Origin: Apostichopus japonicus
Taxonomy: Eukaryota > Echinodermata > Holothuroidea > Aspidochirotida > Stichopodidae
Assembly (NCBI RefSeq): GCF_037975245.1
Contig: NC_092564.1
Span: 28,814,984-28,878,983 of the forward strand
DNA: 64,000 bases
Direction: 5' to 3'
Position 1 is the stretch's first letter; the number at the start of each line of letters is the position of its first letter. The position numbers were made by a program, and so were the translations under genes. Positions 1 to 11,800 of this stretch are shown here, piece by piece. The notes beneath the pieces were generated by a model. That model was not told where the DNA came from, searched no databases, and saw only the letters and a list, made by a program, of their open reading frames with translations.

Positions 1-161
1 TGTAGTACACTGATCAGCTGAATTACTGTGTACAGTAGTAGTACTCTATCTAGCTGCTATAAAGTGATATATGCCATGATAAATGTAGGACATCTAGCAG
101 GTATAGTAGTAGTGTACTGCTGCATACCTTTAGGCAGTGCCCATTAACATTGTGTACATAG

Positions 162-167
162 AATAAA
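162..167 (+). terminator. AATAAA, possible poly(A) signal of an upstream plus-strand gene
   Basis: AATAAA followed within 30 nt by T/G-rich sequence. No coding exon precedes it in the window, so it is only a candidate. Confidence 0.15.
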
Positions 168-689
168 GCTCTCTGCACGCTGCTGTCCTTAGTATTTCTG
201 TTTCAATGTGAGTATCCTATCATAATTGGTAGCAATTTGAGATAATGTAAGCAGATCTTGTTGGGCTCCTTGCTGGGGTGCATGTGGATGTCCTATCATC
301 TACTTTACAGTGCAGTTAACTTCTGGCTTAATTGCTATTGAGATCATCCCTGCTGTTTGAATAAATTTTTACACAAGATCATATTTCAGTTGACTTGTCA
401 TTTTTTGTTGGCATAGGAATATTGCTGTATTATATCTGACTGAAAATTGATTTATGAATGGAATATGCAGGTTGTTACTTTTGTTAAAATTCATTCATAT
501 ATTGGATTCGTGCAGTATGTGTTGCAAAACCACACACAAGAAACTGAGAGTTAAAACATCCCTACACCTTTAGATACTTTGCCATAGGCAAACAGAATCC
601 ATGGGATGGTGATGGCCTGTGGGAGTGTGTGCATAAATTATGTTAATATGAGGCCTGCTTGTAAACGCAATAACTAATAAATGCATGAT

Positions 690-970
690 AACCTACAGTA
701 CAAGCTTGGATGAAATTCATGCTTGATGTGTAGATACCCTTGATTTATGGATGTCAAGGTCATTTGGGGTCAGCAAAGGTAAACTTGGAAAATATTGTGA
801 AACGCAACAACTGTGTAGTAAAAGTGGAAGTGGCAGAACTAATACTTGGTACACTGTATGTAGATCCATAGTAGTGAGTACACAAGAAACCCATGGAAAC
901 TAGTGGAAGTCAACAGTGACTTGGCCAAAGTCTGAAACTGTCAACAGGATATCTCCAAAAGTGGAGCTTG
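690..970 (+). repeat. Dispersed 'aggtcaaag / atatctc' repeat, copy 1
   Basis: Diverged copy with the phrases 'agcttggatgaaattcat', a truncated 'gtcaaggtcatttggggtca' section and 'caacaggatatctccaaaa', which recur in the same order in at least ten other places in the window. Confidence 0.6.
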
Positions 971-2149
971 GACGAGCTTGTGTACAGTCTACATTATATG
1001 CTGTCATAGAAATCTTGGCAAGGAATTACTAAGTACTACAGACTCTTGGCAGGTTGTCTGCTCCTTGTCTGTTGTATGCTCCTCCTGGCTGTCTGCTCCT
1101 TGTCTGTGGTATGATACAGTATATCAGGCCACTGGTGCATGATGCAAGATCATTGTGTGTTGTGTAGTAGTAGTATAGCAAATTCATTGACAACACCAAC
1201 CAACCAATCATACCACTTTTGGAATGCTTCATTGCCTTTCTGTTGAACTGTGCTATTACTGTAGTTGGCACAGTTGTTGTTTCATTCAGTCCACCAGCTA
1301 GCTGTTTACCTACTTTACTCCTACTGTTGCAGACCTTCATAGTAGATATTACCAACACTAATTATTTGTGTGGTGGAGATTGTAAGGACTTGCAGGGACT
1401 TGTAATACTCATGGGATGTAATACCATCATGCTCACAGGGTGACACTCTCCATGTGAGGGGAAGAGGGAGTTAGAGAGTGGATCTAGCTGACATTACTGT
1501 AGGCTAGCCCAGCTCTAGCTTAGGGTGACGTTCCTTAAAAGAGTTTGATGTACTTGGATGAAGTCCAACATAATTTTTGTGAAGGATTATGAAGCCGATT
1601 TGCCAGTTTTTCTGTGACCCAACTGGCCGAATTTGCAGATAAGTTGGGTGAAATACAAAATTTGTTGTTATTGTATGACATCTGTAACCCTGTATATGGG
1701 TAAGAATTCCTTCCAATTGGGACCACTTCGCTGAGCTTTAGGGAGTGAAAGGTGGTAAGAAAAATGTTGGTTTTACCTCCACATAGGCCTAGATATGCAA
1801 CCTTGAGTTGTGCAGAACAGCATGAAATGTTTGAAATTGATATTCTTTCTGGGAATTTAAAAATTCTCAGCCACTAGTTTTCTTAAGTTTGGTAGGCAAT
1901 TAGAAAAATGCTTTAAAGGAGGAGCATGCATTTGGTCAGTGTTGCCAAATGATGTTGTAAGTTTTACTCAAATTCCAAAGTCCTATGGTATGAAAATAGT
2001 TTTCCCATGATAAAACCTAACATATAGGAAAAGTTAAATCTAGCAGAAAGCAACGGGTATCACTACTAGTACAGCCTAAGTACTATCTAACAGGATTCGT
2101 GTGTAGCGTGTATATATGTACTGTATGCATACCTTACCAATGCATTACC

Positions 2150-2530
2150 ATTATCAGTACGGAATACTGCTGACCGACCATGGGGCTTAGTAAAGGAATA
2201 CGGGCCATGAGGCAGTTACATGAGGCAGTTAATGTTACAACGCTACGCGACCATGCGCGACCATGATTGTGGTAGAATCCCACAAGGGCTTAAGAACTAC
2301 AACTTGAAATCGAGCAGCTTTAACTCAAATTTGGAATCTTAAACTAAACCTTGAGTAGCATGCATGTGTTACACCAGTGACATCGTCACTGTATAGTGTT
2401 GCATATTCATTACTAAACTCACATCTAGGCATGGTCCAGCTCTTATAACCAAAGCCAGTTTTTCAAGATTTTACCGTCTTTACATCATTTTCGTTCACCG
2501 CCATTTTCAGTCATCACATGACATAGATCA
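2150..2530. other. CpG-richer patch with small direct repeats
   Basis: It contains 'gcgaccat' twice in a row (about 2248-2264), 'catgaggcagtta' twice (about 2206-2231), and CCGCCATTTT near 2500, the reverse complement of a YY1-type site. It could be a promoter firing leftward, but no exon was found. Confidence 0.25.
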
Positions 2531-4850
2531 TCCATTAACAACACTGGTGGTACATTGAAAGACAAGCAAAAACATAAGATCAAACATTATCTGATGTATT
2601 TCCTTTTTTCAAAACACACGTAATGACTTTATATTCAGTATAGTATATAGTATAGTACATTCAGTTGGCATGGGTATGTGCAAGTGTCCATAGCAGGTAT
2701 TGGCATGTATTTAAATGTTACTGGTATTTCAATTGTTTGGTGTTAATTTCTATACTGTCAGTATTGAGTGTGTATGGACAAACCAGAGGACAGCATTACT
2801 GTACATCTTGTAAGGCTTTAGCCTTATCATAGATAACAACATATCCTATGTTGCATATCATGCCTTAATTCTTTCTGAACACCAAATCCGTTTTTTTAAA
2901 AGTTATTTTGAGGCAAGCAGCTTAAAGTATTGGTTTACAACTTTACATGGCACCTCTATAGGTGCACTGACCTACTGTAATTTACAATTGATAAAGCACT
3001 GGTGATAAATAGTTAACTTTGGCTGCAATAATATGAAGTTGGTTTAGAAACGGACTAATATTGTCTGAAATTCTGTCGGGATTTAATATAGTGTTGTAAA
3101 AAGCCTGCATGTGAGTTCCATAAGAGATGATCTGATGTTGTGTTTAGTGTAGGAGTATTGATCCCACCCAGCAGCTGACTGGATTTGGAAGGAACAAGAT
3201 ACTCTGCATGAGGCTTAAAGGTCAGAGGTCATACAGGTACACCTACTGTATGCCAGACTTGGTGATTTAATTGTGTACTTATGTAGGCATATGATCTGTT
3301 TATGGACAAGTCAACAAAACCTCCCAAAACATTTCAAAATTATGAATTATGAAATATATGGTCAATCATAATATAACTGCTAACTCTGCACCATAGTAGA
3401 TGTACAGTACAGTAGCTATGTAGTTAAGATGATGATTGGGAAGATTTCCATCTCATTTGTGTGAGTTTCGTAAAGGAACATGTTTAAAGGATTTATAGTT
3501 ACTTTCAGTGTTATTGATGTTTTTGTACCAGTGTTTAATAGATAGGCAATACTTTTGTACAGTTTATCATGTTCCATAGGGAAGCTACAGACTTCCAAGG
3601 ACATTGCTTCAACGTGAGATTGTAGAAAAGTAGACATATCAGCGTGGACAGATCACTCTATGGGAGCCTATCCTGATGGATCTTAGACCTTGAAGCATGC
3701 ACCTATACATTAAGTAAACATCCAGAAACAAAGTCAATTTTTATAGTTCATTTTTATATGGAAATATTACCACTGACATCACTTGTTTTTTATCAGTCGT
3801 GTTGTCACAGTACCACAATCACTTGATATTTTTTTAAGTTGATTTTGTGCAATCATAGTACTTTAAATGTTAAGGCTATACATCAGTGATATTGGCTTGA
3901 TTGCTGCACTTTTTACTCTCAGAACTTTTTTGGCTTCAGTGTTTTGGTGTAAAAACAGTTTTTGTTTGTTCCATATGTCACGCTGCATAATATATCAGAT
4001 ATAAACCAATTAATGTTACCGTAAATTTTTGTATTCGTTTGTAATAAAGTGGTAGTTATAAAAGTTATAAAAACCACAAAAGGTTCTGGAATATGTTTTT
4101 CTTGTAACCTTGAGACAGATTTAAATTTCTGTAATGCACACAGTGCAACTAGCTTGGACCTGCCTCTATGAGATGAGTTAAGTTGAGCATAATCTGCTTA
4201 TTAGACATGAACAACATTCTAAAGTATATAGTTGTAGATATTAGTCACTCTTCACTCCAAGAGTTGGCTTACTCACATATCAGAACTACTTTATCATTCA
4301 TAGAGTGAGTGTCTCATTCATATTGAGCATGTTCTAGATTTCAACACCCATAATTCTTTTAAATGTTTCATTATTTAGTTCTTGATACTGTCTGTCAGAC
4401 TTCTCTATCGTTACTCTGTTACAAGTACTGTTACAATTGATATGACTGTGTCTAAACGGTCTGAAATATTATTATATGTAGGGTTGGCTGGGCTTTACTT
4501 AAACAACGCAGTGAAAGAGGCCTTCACAAAGTATTGTAAATTCAGGAGAACGTGTTGTATGTCACAGTTATGTATATACTGCTACTGTAGATAATTCTTG
4601 GGGTGGGGATTTTACTCAGAGACTATTTTCTATGAATCTGTAAAACAGATAACTTATAAGCAAATTCATTTGTTGTTGTTTTGTATTTTGAGGTTTATTT
4701 ACAAAGAATATGGAACTATTCTGAAGTATTCTTTTCTGGCAGTGTTTGAAAGCAATGAACCAAAAGTATCTAGCAATTTCTGTCATCTTTGTTTCTTTTT
4801 GGTTCAGATGCTTTGGCATCCATTGGAACCTATGCAGTCAAGTTAGCATA
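2530..4850. other. AT-rich intergenic DNA, nothing recognised
   Basis: No protein motif, tandem array or RNA gene was seen. The open frames are short and of low complexity. Confidence 0.5.
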
Positions 4851-4852
4851 CA

Positions 4853-4908
4853 TACATGTATGTGTGTATGGGAGTATGTGTGTAGGCGTGTATGTATGTG
4901 TGTATGTG
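4853..4908 (+). repeat. (TATG/TGTG)n microsatellite
   Basis: Imperfect run of tatg and tgtg units at the edge of a dispersed-repeat copy. Confidence 0.8.
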
Positions 4909-5290
4909 ACAGCCTAGCTTGTTAACACAGTAGATCTCAAGAAGGAAATATTCGATTGATATCATATTTGGTATACATGTTTGTCATGGTCAGTAGATGA
5001 TCCCTACTGTCTTTGGTAGGGCTATCTTGCATATTAATGAGTGGGTGGGGCTCGATTTAAACTTCTGAACATATCAATACTGTACCTCTTCAACTGTATG
5101 TCCGATTTAGTTCATATTGGGTATGGTGATGTAACTACAACTACAAAATCAGCTTGTTTATAAACAGGATATCTCAACAACCACAAGTTGAATCAATGTC
5201 ACTCTTAGTAGGTACCCTGTAGATGTCCTGTGATGAGTTCCCACCCTGAATATTAATGAATGGGCAGGGCTTATAATGTAAAATCTGGTA
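4905..5290 (+). repeat. Dispersed repeat, copy 2 (with 'gaatattaatga' block)
   Basis: Contains 'tagatctcaagaagg', 'tttggtatacatg', 'catattaatgagtgggtggggct', and a second 'ggatatctcaacaaccacaagttgaatcaatgtca' section. The paired blocks show an older tandem structure about 200-250 bp in period. Confidence 0.6.
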
Positions 5291-5778
5291 TGGTGAATTG
5301 ATGTTGGTATACCAAATAAGCACATTAAAATTATATTTCTATCTTCCTGTTGTTAATATTCATCAAATTGCAAGAAATAGCTTTGGCACAAGACAAGAAC
5401 CAAATGTTAAATGATTTTCATGGATCCAAGTTAACATATTAGGTTTGTCACACGACCACTGTACATCCATACAATCATCTTCGTTGTGTTTTGTGTGCAT
5501 ATCAGGAATATTAATCAGTGAACATAAAAATCTTAATCAGATATGTTTGAAATAGTATGTCTAATTAGCTTTATACATATGTTCTACAGTACATAGATAT
5601 AGCACATGCTTATGAGATCATAAAATTTGACCTCATCAATATTCATGCATGTATCAGTTCTCATACAATGTCTTTAAATAGACTTTGTGGTAAACTGATT
5701 TCTGGTACCTTAAATATGTTGCCGCATTAGTCAATACATAATCCCTCTTCATTTTGTTGTTTATGAATATTAAAGGAA

Positions 5779-5994
5779 ATGGTTTTTGGGAACAAAAACA
5801 TCAAGCATGAAGGTCTCATTAAAGTAAAGTCAGAAAACCTAGTAATTGACGATTCGACGGTTGAACGTGTGTCTGAAGCTATATACTTGGGTGTTCGCAT
5901 TGATGACAAACTAACTTTCACCAGTTATATTTCTAACATATTGCTAAGAGTTTACTACATTGTATCTCCATTAACATATCTTGTCACGTTTTTC
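5779..5994 (+). mobile_element. Non-LTR retrotransposon reverse-transcriptase fragment
   Basis: The frame beginning MVFGNKN and containing AIYLGVRIDDKLTFTSYISN matches the 'MVFG...YLGV.LD.KL.F..HI' block that follows the catalytic region of LINE reverse transcriptases. The frame soon stops and no YADD block or endonuclease is nearby, so this is a dead, truncated copy. Confidence 0.65.
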
Positions 5995-6305
5995 AGGTTA
6001 GAGGTGAGGACACATATATTTTGATTCAAAATGGAATTTTAAATGATTTGATTTAATGAATCCATTTTTTATTTTTCCTCATCATTCCCAGTTTATCTTA
6101 AAGTAGAACGATAGTGACAGGAAAAAAATCTCTCATTTTCATATATAATTTAGTTTATATGTTACCAAGCAACATATTTTTTTAATTTTCCAAATAGCAC
6201 ACCGGAAAGTTATAAAAAAGGGAATTAAAACATCGTTTTTTCGTCTCCGTAATTTAGGAATTTACAAACACTGCAACGACCTTGAACAGCCCTCAGGCCA
6301 GTGAA

Positions 6306-6313
6306 TGACGTCA
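6306..6313. promoter_or_regulatory. Full palindromic CRE (TGACGTCA)
   Basis: An exact 8-bp CREB/ATF palindrome lies in the more CpG-containing stretch 6.2-7.6 kb upstream of CTDSPL2. A second exact copy is at 43231-43238 in intron 1 of the selenoprotein gene. Function is unproven. Confidence 0.25.
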
Positions 6314-7938
6314 TTGTGATGATCTTTTCTGTTGTGAACTGTTCAGTACGGAGCTGTGCGTGCATTTCGTGTCAGCATAACTGTTTTTTTCCGGCGTAAT
6401 TTTCAAGACATAAATAGATAATGAGTATCATGGTGTTTCTTGATTTCTTCACCAAATGTTTACAAGTTTTTTTTTTACGAAATTTGCGGCGATTTCGCAA
6501 CGATTTCCCAATATCTGAAGAGGTAACTCGCAAGCTGACCCAAAGTCACGTAAATCTCAAGATCACGTTTTGGCGGGTTTTATACAGAGTGATGTATGAA
6601 TGTGCTCCCTTACCAGTCAAACTGGCACAATAACAATAGTGATGATAGTCTCAAACGTAGTTTAGTATAACATCCGAAAGAAAATCCAAAGTTCTAAACA
6701 AAGTAGATTCGCTTGTATGCACTAGGCCTACTGTAAAACATAAACGTTCCTTGTTCCGTGCGTCATTAAATCCAACAGAAAGGTTTCATTGAGCTTGAAA
6801 TACAACCGCATTTGAACTCAATCGAGTAGTTAGTCTAGCTCGAACAATTTTCTCACTACATGCAATGCCTATTGCGTTTATTCACATGCATGCCTCGTGG
6901 TTTGGGCTTCTGGAGGAATCGTATTCTAGCCCAACTTCACGTAGGTCCGCAAAAGGTACTTTCACACCGTGCAAACATAAGTGACAGTGTGCGCTACCGT
7001 AAGTAATACTTACACAATGTTTTGTTTCGCTCGAGCATACACACATTTCCTATTCGTATTACATTTAAAGTGGTTTGGAGGGTATGAACACATCTCTGCC
7101 CAAAAAAACTCTGCCTAAGCGACGTCCATGCCCCAATTGAAATTTGCACGTGGATTCTCTCCTCACATAGTCATTACTGTAGGTTGTTCACGTCTGACAT
7201 GTCTTCCAGTTCCAACACTTACTGTTGCATTTATCGGGATATATATAAATAATGCGGCATAAAAGCATCAATCTTTCAAACTTTTTTTACTTTAGTGACC
7301 TTGCCACACGCATATTTCAATTGGGCCCGAGATGGCTCTATGACCGATTATTCCGTAATTTACATTGGGGCAGTCGGCTTCACTAAAACGACAAGAAAAA
7401 GCAGGAACAATAACACCTTATTAAAATTAGACCGTTAAATGTCTCACGCAGTGTATCAAATTCCTCTCTGGTTTAGGTTGTTTGTCGAGTCCAATATAGA
7501 GTAGGTTGCAACTAAACTTACACACTAAGTGCACACTGCTGAAGTACACTACGCCGAGCTCCTTTGTTATCATCATAATGACTTCACATGTCACTGTAGA
7601 TCACGTGATCATCATGTTGCTGTTCGCGAAAAGCCCAATTTTTGTTTAAAAAATCAACGAGTTTAGGAATTTTTTTCAAGCCTTTCCCAACATCGGATTG
7701 ACTTGAAATTTCACATGTGTAATATGGAAACCAACTAGAATACTCTTGAATAAAATCGTAATTTTTCGTCGATGCTGAAAAATCACTTTGTTCATCTTTA
7801 AATTTTCAAAACTGTTGATTGTGTTATTTACCTTTCAAATGTCTTTAATCGCTTTCCATTTTATTGTTATTTTTGTATCATAACTTTTCATACTCTCCAT
7901 TTCATAAACTGTATTTTATGCTATTTATACTGGAATAG

Positions 7939-7968
7939 GAAACTAAAACTGAAACCGAAACCGAAACT
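7939..7968 (+). promoter_or_regulatory. Five GAAACY-type hexamers, ISRE/IRF-like tract
   Basis: Five consecutive hexamers (GAAACT, AAAACT, GAAACC, GAAACC, GAAACT) contain the GAAANNGAAA core bound by interferon regulatory factors. It lies about 600 bp upstream of the proposed CTDSPL2 first exon. It could equally be a short hexanucleotide microsatellite. Confidence 0.3.
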
Positions 7969-8543
7969 GTGGTGTTTTGCAGTGACCTCATAGTAGAGAC
8001 TAATATTTTTACACCCTCTGTGAAATAACTAGTCAAAACTACCATTCCCAAAATTGCCAGGAATTTTCTAATTATTTTTTCACACCTACTGTGTTGGCGG
8101 CCAATATGTTAATTTTAATAATGAGGGCACTTTGAAAATGAGGTCAGCGAATTGATAGCAGTCAAGTCCAAATGCATCCATGTTCTCTTTTTATTATTTA
8201 TAAATCCCGAGTCCGGAAAGTGTTTGGGAAGAAACATTTGACTAGATATTGCCTTATTTATCGTTATTGTAGGATATGTTAGATAGATTTCAACGTCGTG
8301 TAATTAACAACTGTTGTAAAACCCTTGATATTTCAATAAAAACACACATTTACACTTGAAAAATATTTGTTCTACTGTTAAACAACTTTAGAATGTATTA
8401 TAAATGAAAAGTAGACTTTATCTAACAATATATTCTTTCCTTTTGCTTGTGCAATTTTAATGATTGTTGGAATTGGCAATCCTTTTCCTGTTGAAATGCG
8501 ATATGGGCTCGCTTATATGCCATGAAAGTCGGAATATCAAACA

Positions 8544-8670
8544 AACATGGCGGATGCCATGGGTGACAATTCAATCGATTTTTAAGTTCGAAAGAAACAT
8601 TTTCATGCATTCGTGTTGCTTCTGTCGACAAGAGCGTACTGCAAAACGGTATCCTCTAAGCAGCAAAAAG
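8544..8670 (+). promoter_or_regulatory. Probable CTDSPL2 core promoter (YY1-type site) and non-coding first exon
   Basis: AACATGGCGG at 8544-8553 matches the YY1 motif that commonly sits at or just after transcription starts of housekeeping genes. A good donor follows at 8671 (AAAAG|GTAGGG), and an acceptor at 8816-8817 opens the exon with the start codon. This implies a short non-coding first exon ending at 8670 and a 147-bp first intron. The open frame across this stretch has no recognisable protein. Inference from motif and position. Confidence 0.45.
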
Positions 8671-8699
8671 GTAGGGTTTATTTCTCCTTTAATATGTTT

Positions 8700-8790
8700 A
8701 GCTTACCACACTATGAATATGTATAGGCATCAGAACCATGAATATGTATAGGCATCAGAAACACTAAATGTTGCCTTGTCTTTTCCTTTT
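8700..8790 (+). repeat. Dispersed 'cacactatgaatatgt / aaccactaaa' repeat
   Basis: Contains a local duplication of 'gaatatgtataggcatcag'. Related copies lie at about 12905-12985 (+) and, inverted, at about 34640-34725. Confidence 0.55.
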
Positions 8791-8835
8791 ATTCCGCTCT
8801 ATTTCTATTTTCTTCAGTCAGGCAAAGTTGCGACC

Positions 8836-11800
8836 ATGTCAAGGCGCCGTCGCAGGCGATCCTCTCGTAATCAGAACAAAGTCGCTAGGAGGTTCCCAGG
8901 AATTTCAGCATGTGCCAAGGATTGTGTGGAAGCAATGAAAATGGCAGAAACAAGGAGCAGCTGTAATGGAGAGATTGGGGATGGTGTAGTGCACTGCAAT
9001 GGTGATGCATCTTTTGTAAGTTGTTCAGCTTTGAAGTGGGTGGGTGAGAAGGATCCATAGTTGTTTAACTTGTGACATCTGTGATGGCAAAGATCTGTGT
9101 ACTTTATGAGTGCAACCTTGTCAGGTGCTAGAGTATGGACGGACAGCAGCTGTTATGTGTGAAGCTGGACATCAGCCTTCAAAAAAAAAACACACACAAA
9201 ATACAGAACCTACAAAATGTAATTAGATCAAATTTTGTCACAGATCTAAGAGTGGCTAAAAAGTTTTTATCTCAATACATTACATGTATAGAGATATTGT
9301 AACAGTAAGTGGGACTCTCTCCTCTCTTAAAAATTTTTCAGCGTCTTCATATAAAGTTCTTTTTCTCTGGAATTTTCAGAGCAAGCATATATCATATAGG
9401 CCAACAAAAGTTACTATTTTTTATTCGAGAATTTTATCTCATTCTATGACTTTTTCACCGATTTATGTCCAAATCGGGCCAATTTGGTCTGAAATCCAGT
9501 TTAAACAACCCATTTTTGCACACGCTCCAAAACTTATGTTTTATGAAAGAGAATAGAATAGAATTGTCTGTCAACAGTGGTATCGTCTAAGATAGGGTCC
9601 TACGTATTATATATTTTATTAACATTTTAAACTTTCATTTGTTGTTTACAGGTAGGTATTAATAAGAATTTTACCAGCTGTATATGACATTTTATGGCTT
9701 TTATTTGCTTTATTTGATGTTTAAATGATTTTTCTTTCTTAAAAGAACACTGAGCTGCCGCCCCTACTTTTAGTAAAAAGGTCCGTTTTTGATGATTAAG
9801 CCCCGCCCCCAAGTCTGTTTTGTAGCAGATTGGCTATGACTCATGGCAGCTACATGTTAGATATACGAAAATGGCTACCCTCTCGACCAATTTTTGTATT
9901 GTAGTTAGGTACGCCAGGTGTAGTGTATTGCATGCTAATTACATATAAGTGCATTTTATATCAGGCCTTCGTTTTTGTAACCTCCATTTAAGGATAGTAC
10001 TGGTGTTCAGGTAGCTTTTCAGAGCAAGGGCCATGATAAGTTTGTTTGATTGCCCTTCATGTATTTTGTATAATTACGTATACACATTCTTGTATTTCTG
10101 AAGGCTACTTACTGTAGGCCTAGTGCATTTAAAAAAATATATATATAGGCCTAGCCTAGGCCCCCTAGGTCTATTAGGCTTTCAGTGATAGCCACATTAG
10201 CATTGTACTGGTGTTCAGACAGCTCTTCCTAGGAAGGACCAGGGTAAGTTTGTTGATGGGTACGTATAAAAGAGGAGCCGGCCATAGCATCACAACTTTT
10301 ATAAGACTATAAAAATTGTATAAGGTTATGTTTTATTTATAAGGATATAAGATGTATAAGGTTATAAGAAGTATGTTTAGCTTTCTTTTGAACCTGTAAT
10401 GTTTGACATCAAATGTACAAAGAATTAAAATAAAATAACAAAATGGAGAGGAACTGAGGTGGCTATTAGGGGAGGAAGAGGCCACCCATCACTTGCATAT
10501 AAAAACTTGTAATCTTCTTTTACATTATTTTTCCAAGTCATAAATCCATGAAATCTTCATGTCAGAAAAATTGAGATGGAAAAACGTGGGTTGTTTTGAT
10601 ATCTAGAAGTGGACACAGTTTTGATGGTAGTCACCACTGCAGTCTACAGTAACATACAGTAGGTCAATAGGCCTAGCTCTCAAGGCAGGCATCAAGAATC
10701 TGGTGGAGTTGTTCGCCTCTTCTAATTTGGCCGTTGTCATTGACGTCAAACTATATGACCAAAAAGTCCAACAGAGACTGACCCAAGATGAAGGATACCA
10801 CATAAAAAACAAGTTCTTAAATATTCTATGACATTACTAAACCTTGCAACGTCGTTCTTTCGACTAACAGGTAATGAGCGCTAAAGGCAAGACTAGCAGG
10901 ATAAAGTGTAACCTGCAGAGACTATTCGTGGCAAAGTAGCAAAAATGCAAGTTATATATTTGTTGTACCATGATTGATAATTGTAGAGACAGAGCAAAGA
11001 TTTGAAATTAGGAATCAAAATTAAAACTTCGAGTATTGAGATACTGCGTCATTGATGCTCTTGTTTGTTATTGGTGGGGGCCGGGGAGGGGGGGGCTTTG
11101 CGATGTTGAATTGGTGAAAATCATAGGCTTGATTTGCAAATAATTTAGTTTGAAATAAACTTTAGTTGCTGGTGAGTGATGCACAACTCTTGTTTTTGTC
11201 ACAAATGTTATCATGTTTGTTCAACAGTGTGTTGTCTTTAGAAGGCTATGATATCTGGTACAGAGTTATTTAATATGTTCTCATGAGAGAGCTAGAGGCC
11301 CTAGGTAACTTTTACATCTTGATACTGTACATGATAATGCAACTGTTCATAGTCTGTGTTGGTAGATTGCTTTAATTGCTTGCTTCCCATCACTCTAAGT
11401 ATGACTTGTTTCTCTGCTTTAGCTGCAGAATAGCAACGGCTTAACAAAGGGAGAGTACAGTGAGGTTGGTTGTCCTGGAGATATGATTGCATCGACTCCA
11501 GTGTGTAGGAAACCTCCCCGGCAAGAACCTGATGACAATAATAACAACACTACCACAGGTGTAGCAGGTAGGAATAACTGTACTGAATGGGTTGTTTGAC
11601 TTCTCAGTGTGCCTTAACCCTATGCAGTAAAGTCAGTGCATGTAAATATGTGTTAGTGTGTGTATGTGATGTAAGGTGTAAACCTGACATCACATTGCAA
11701 TCAAGATCAGCTGATCTCATAATTGACAATATTGTTTGTGGTCCTCATCATGAATATTAATAAGAGGGCGGTGCTTACCATAAAATTTGTAAAATGTCAA

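Larger units (their letters stand above)
1..2150. other. Intergenic DNA, no recognisable gene
   Basis: Short open frames on both strands have no familiar motifs or splice context. It holds a dispersed-repeat copy (about 690-970) and a two-copy duplication of a 'tgtctgctccttgtctgt' phrase at about 1052-1112. Confidence 0.6.
6000..8540. other. Upstream region of CTDSPL2, no gene recognised
   Basis: A mixture of AT-rich DNA and CpG-containing patches (about 6280-7600). It holds the CRE and ISRE-like motifs. 'LDRFQRRVINN' in frame at about 8278-8310 resembles the tail of a LINE reverse transcriptase but is too short to call. Confidence 0.4.
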
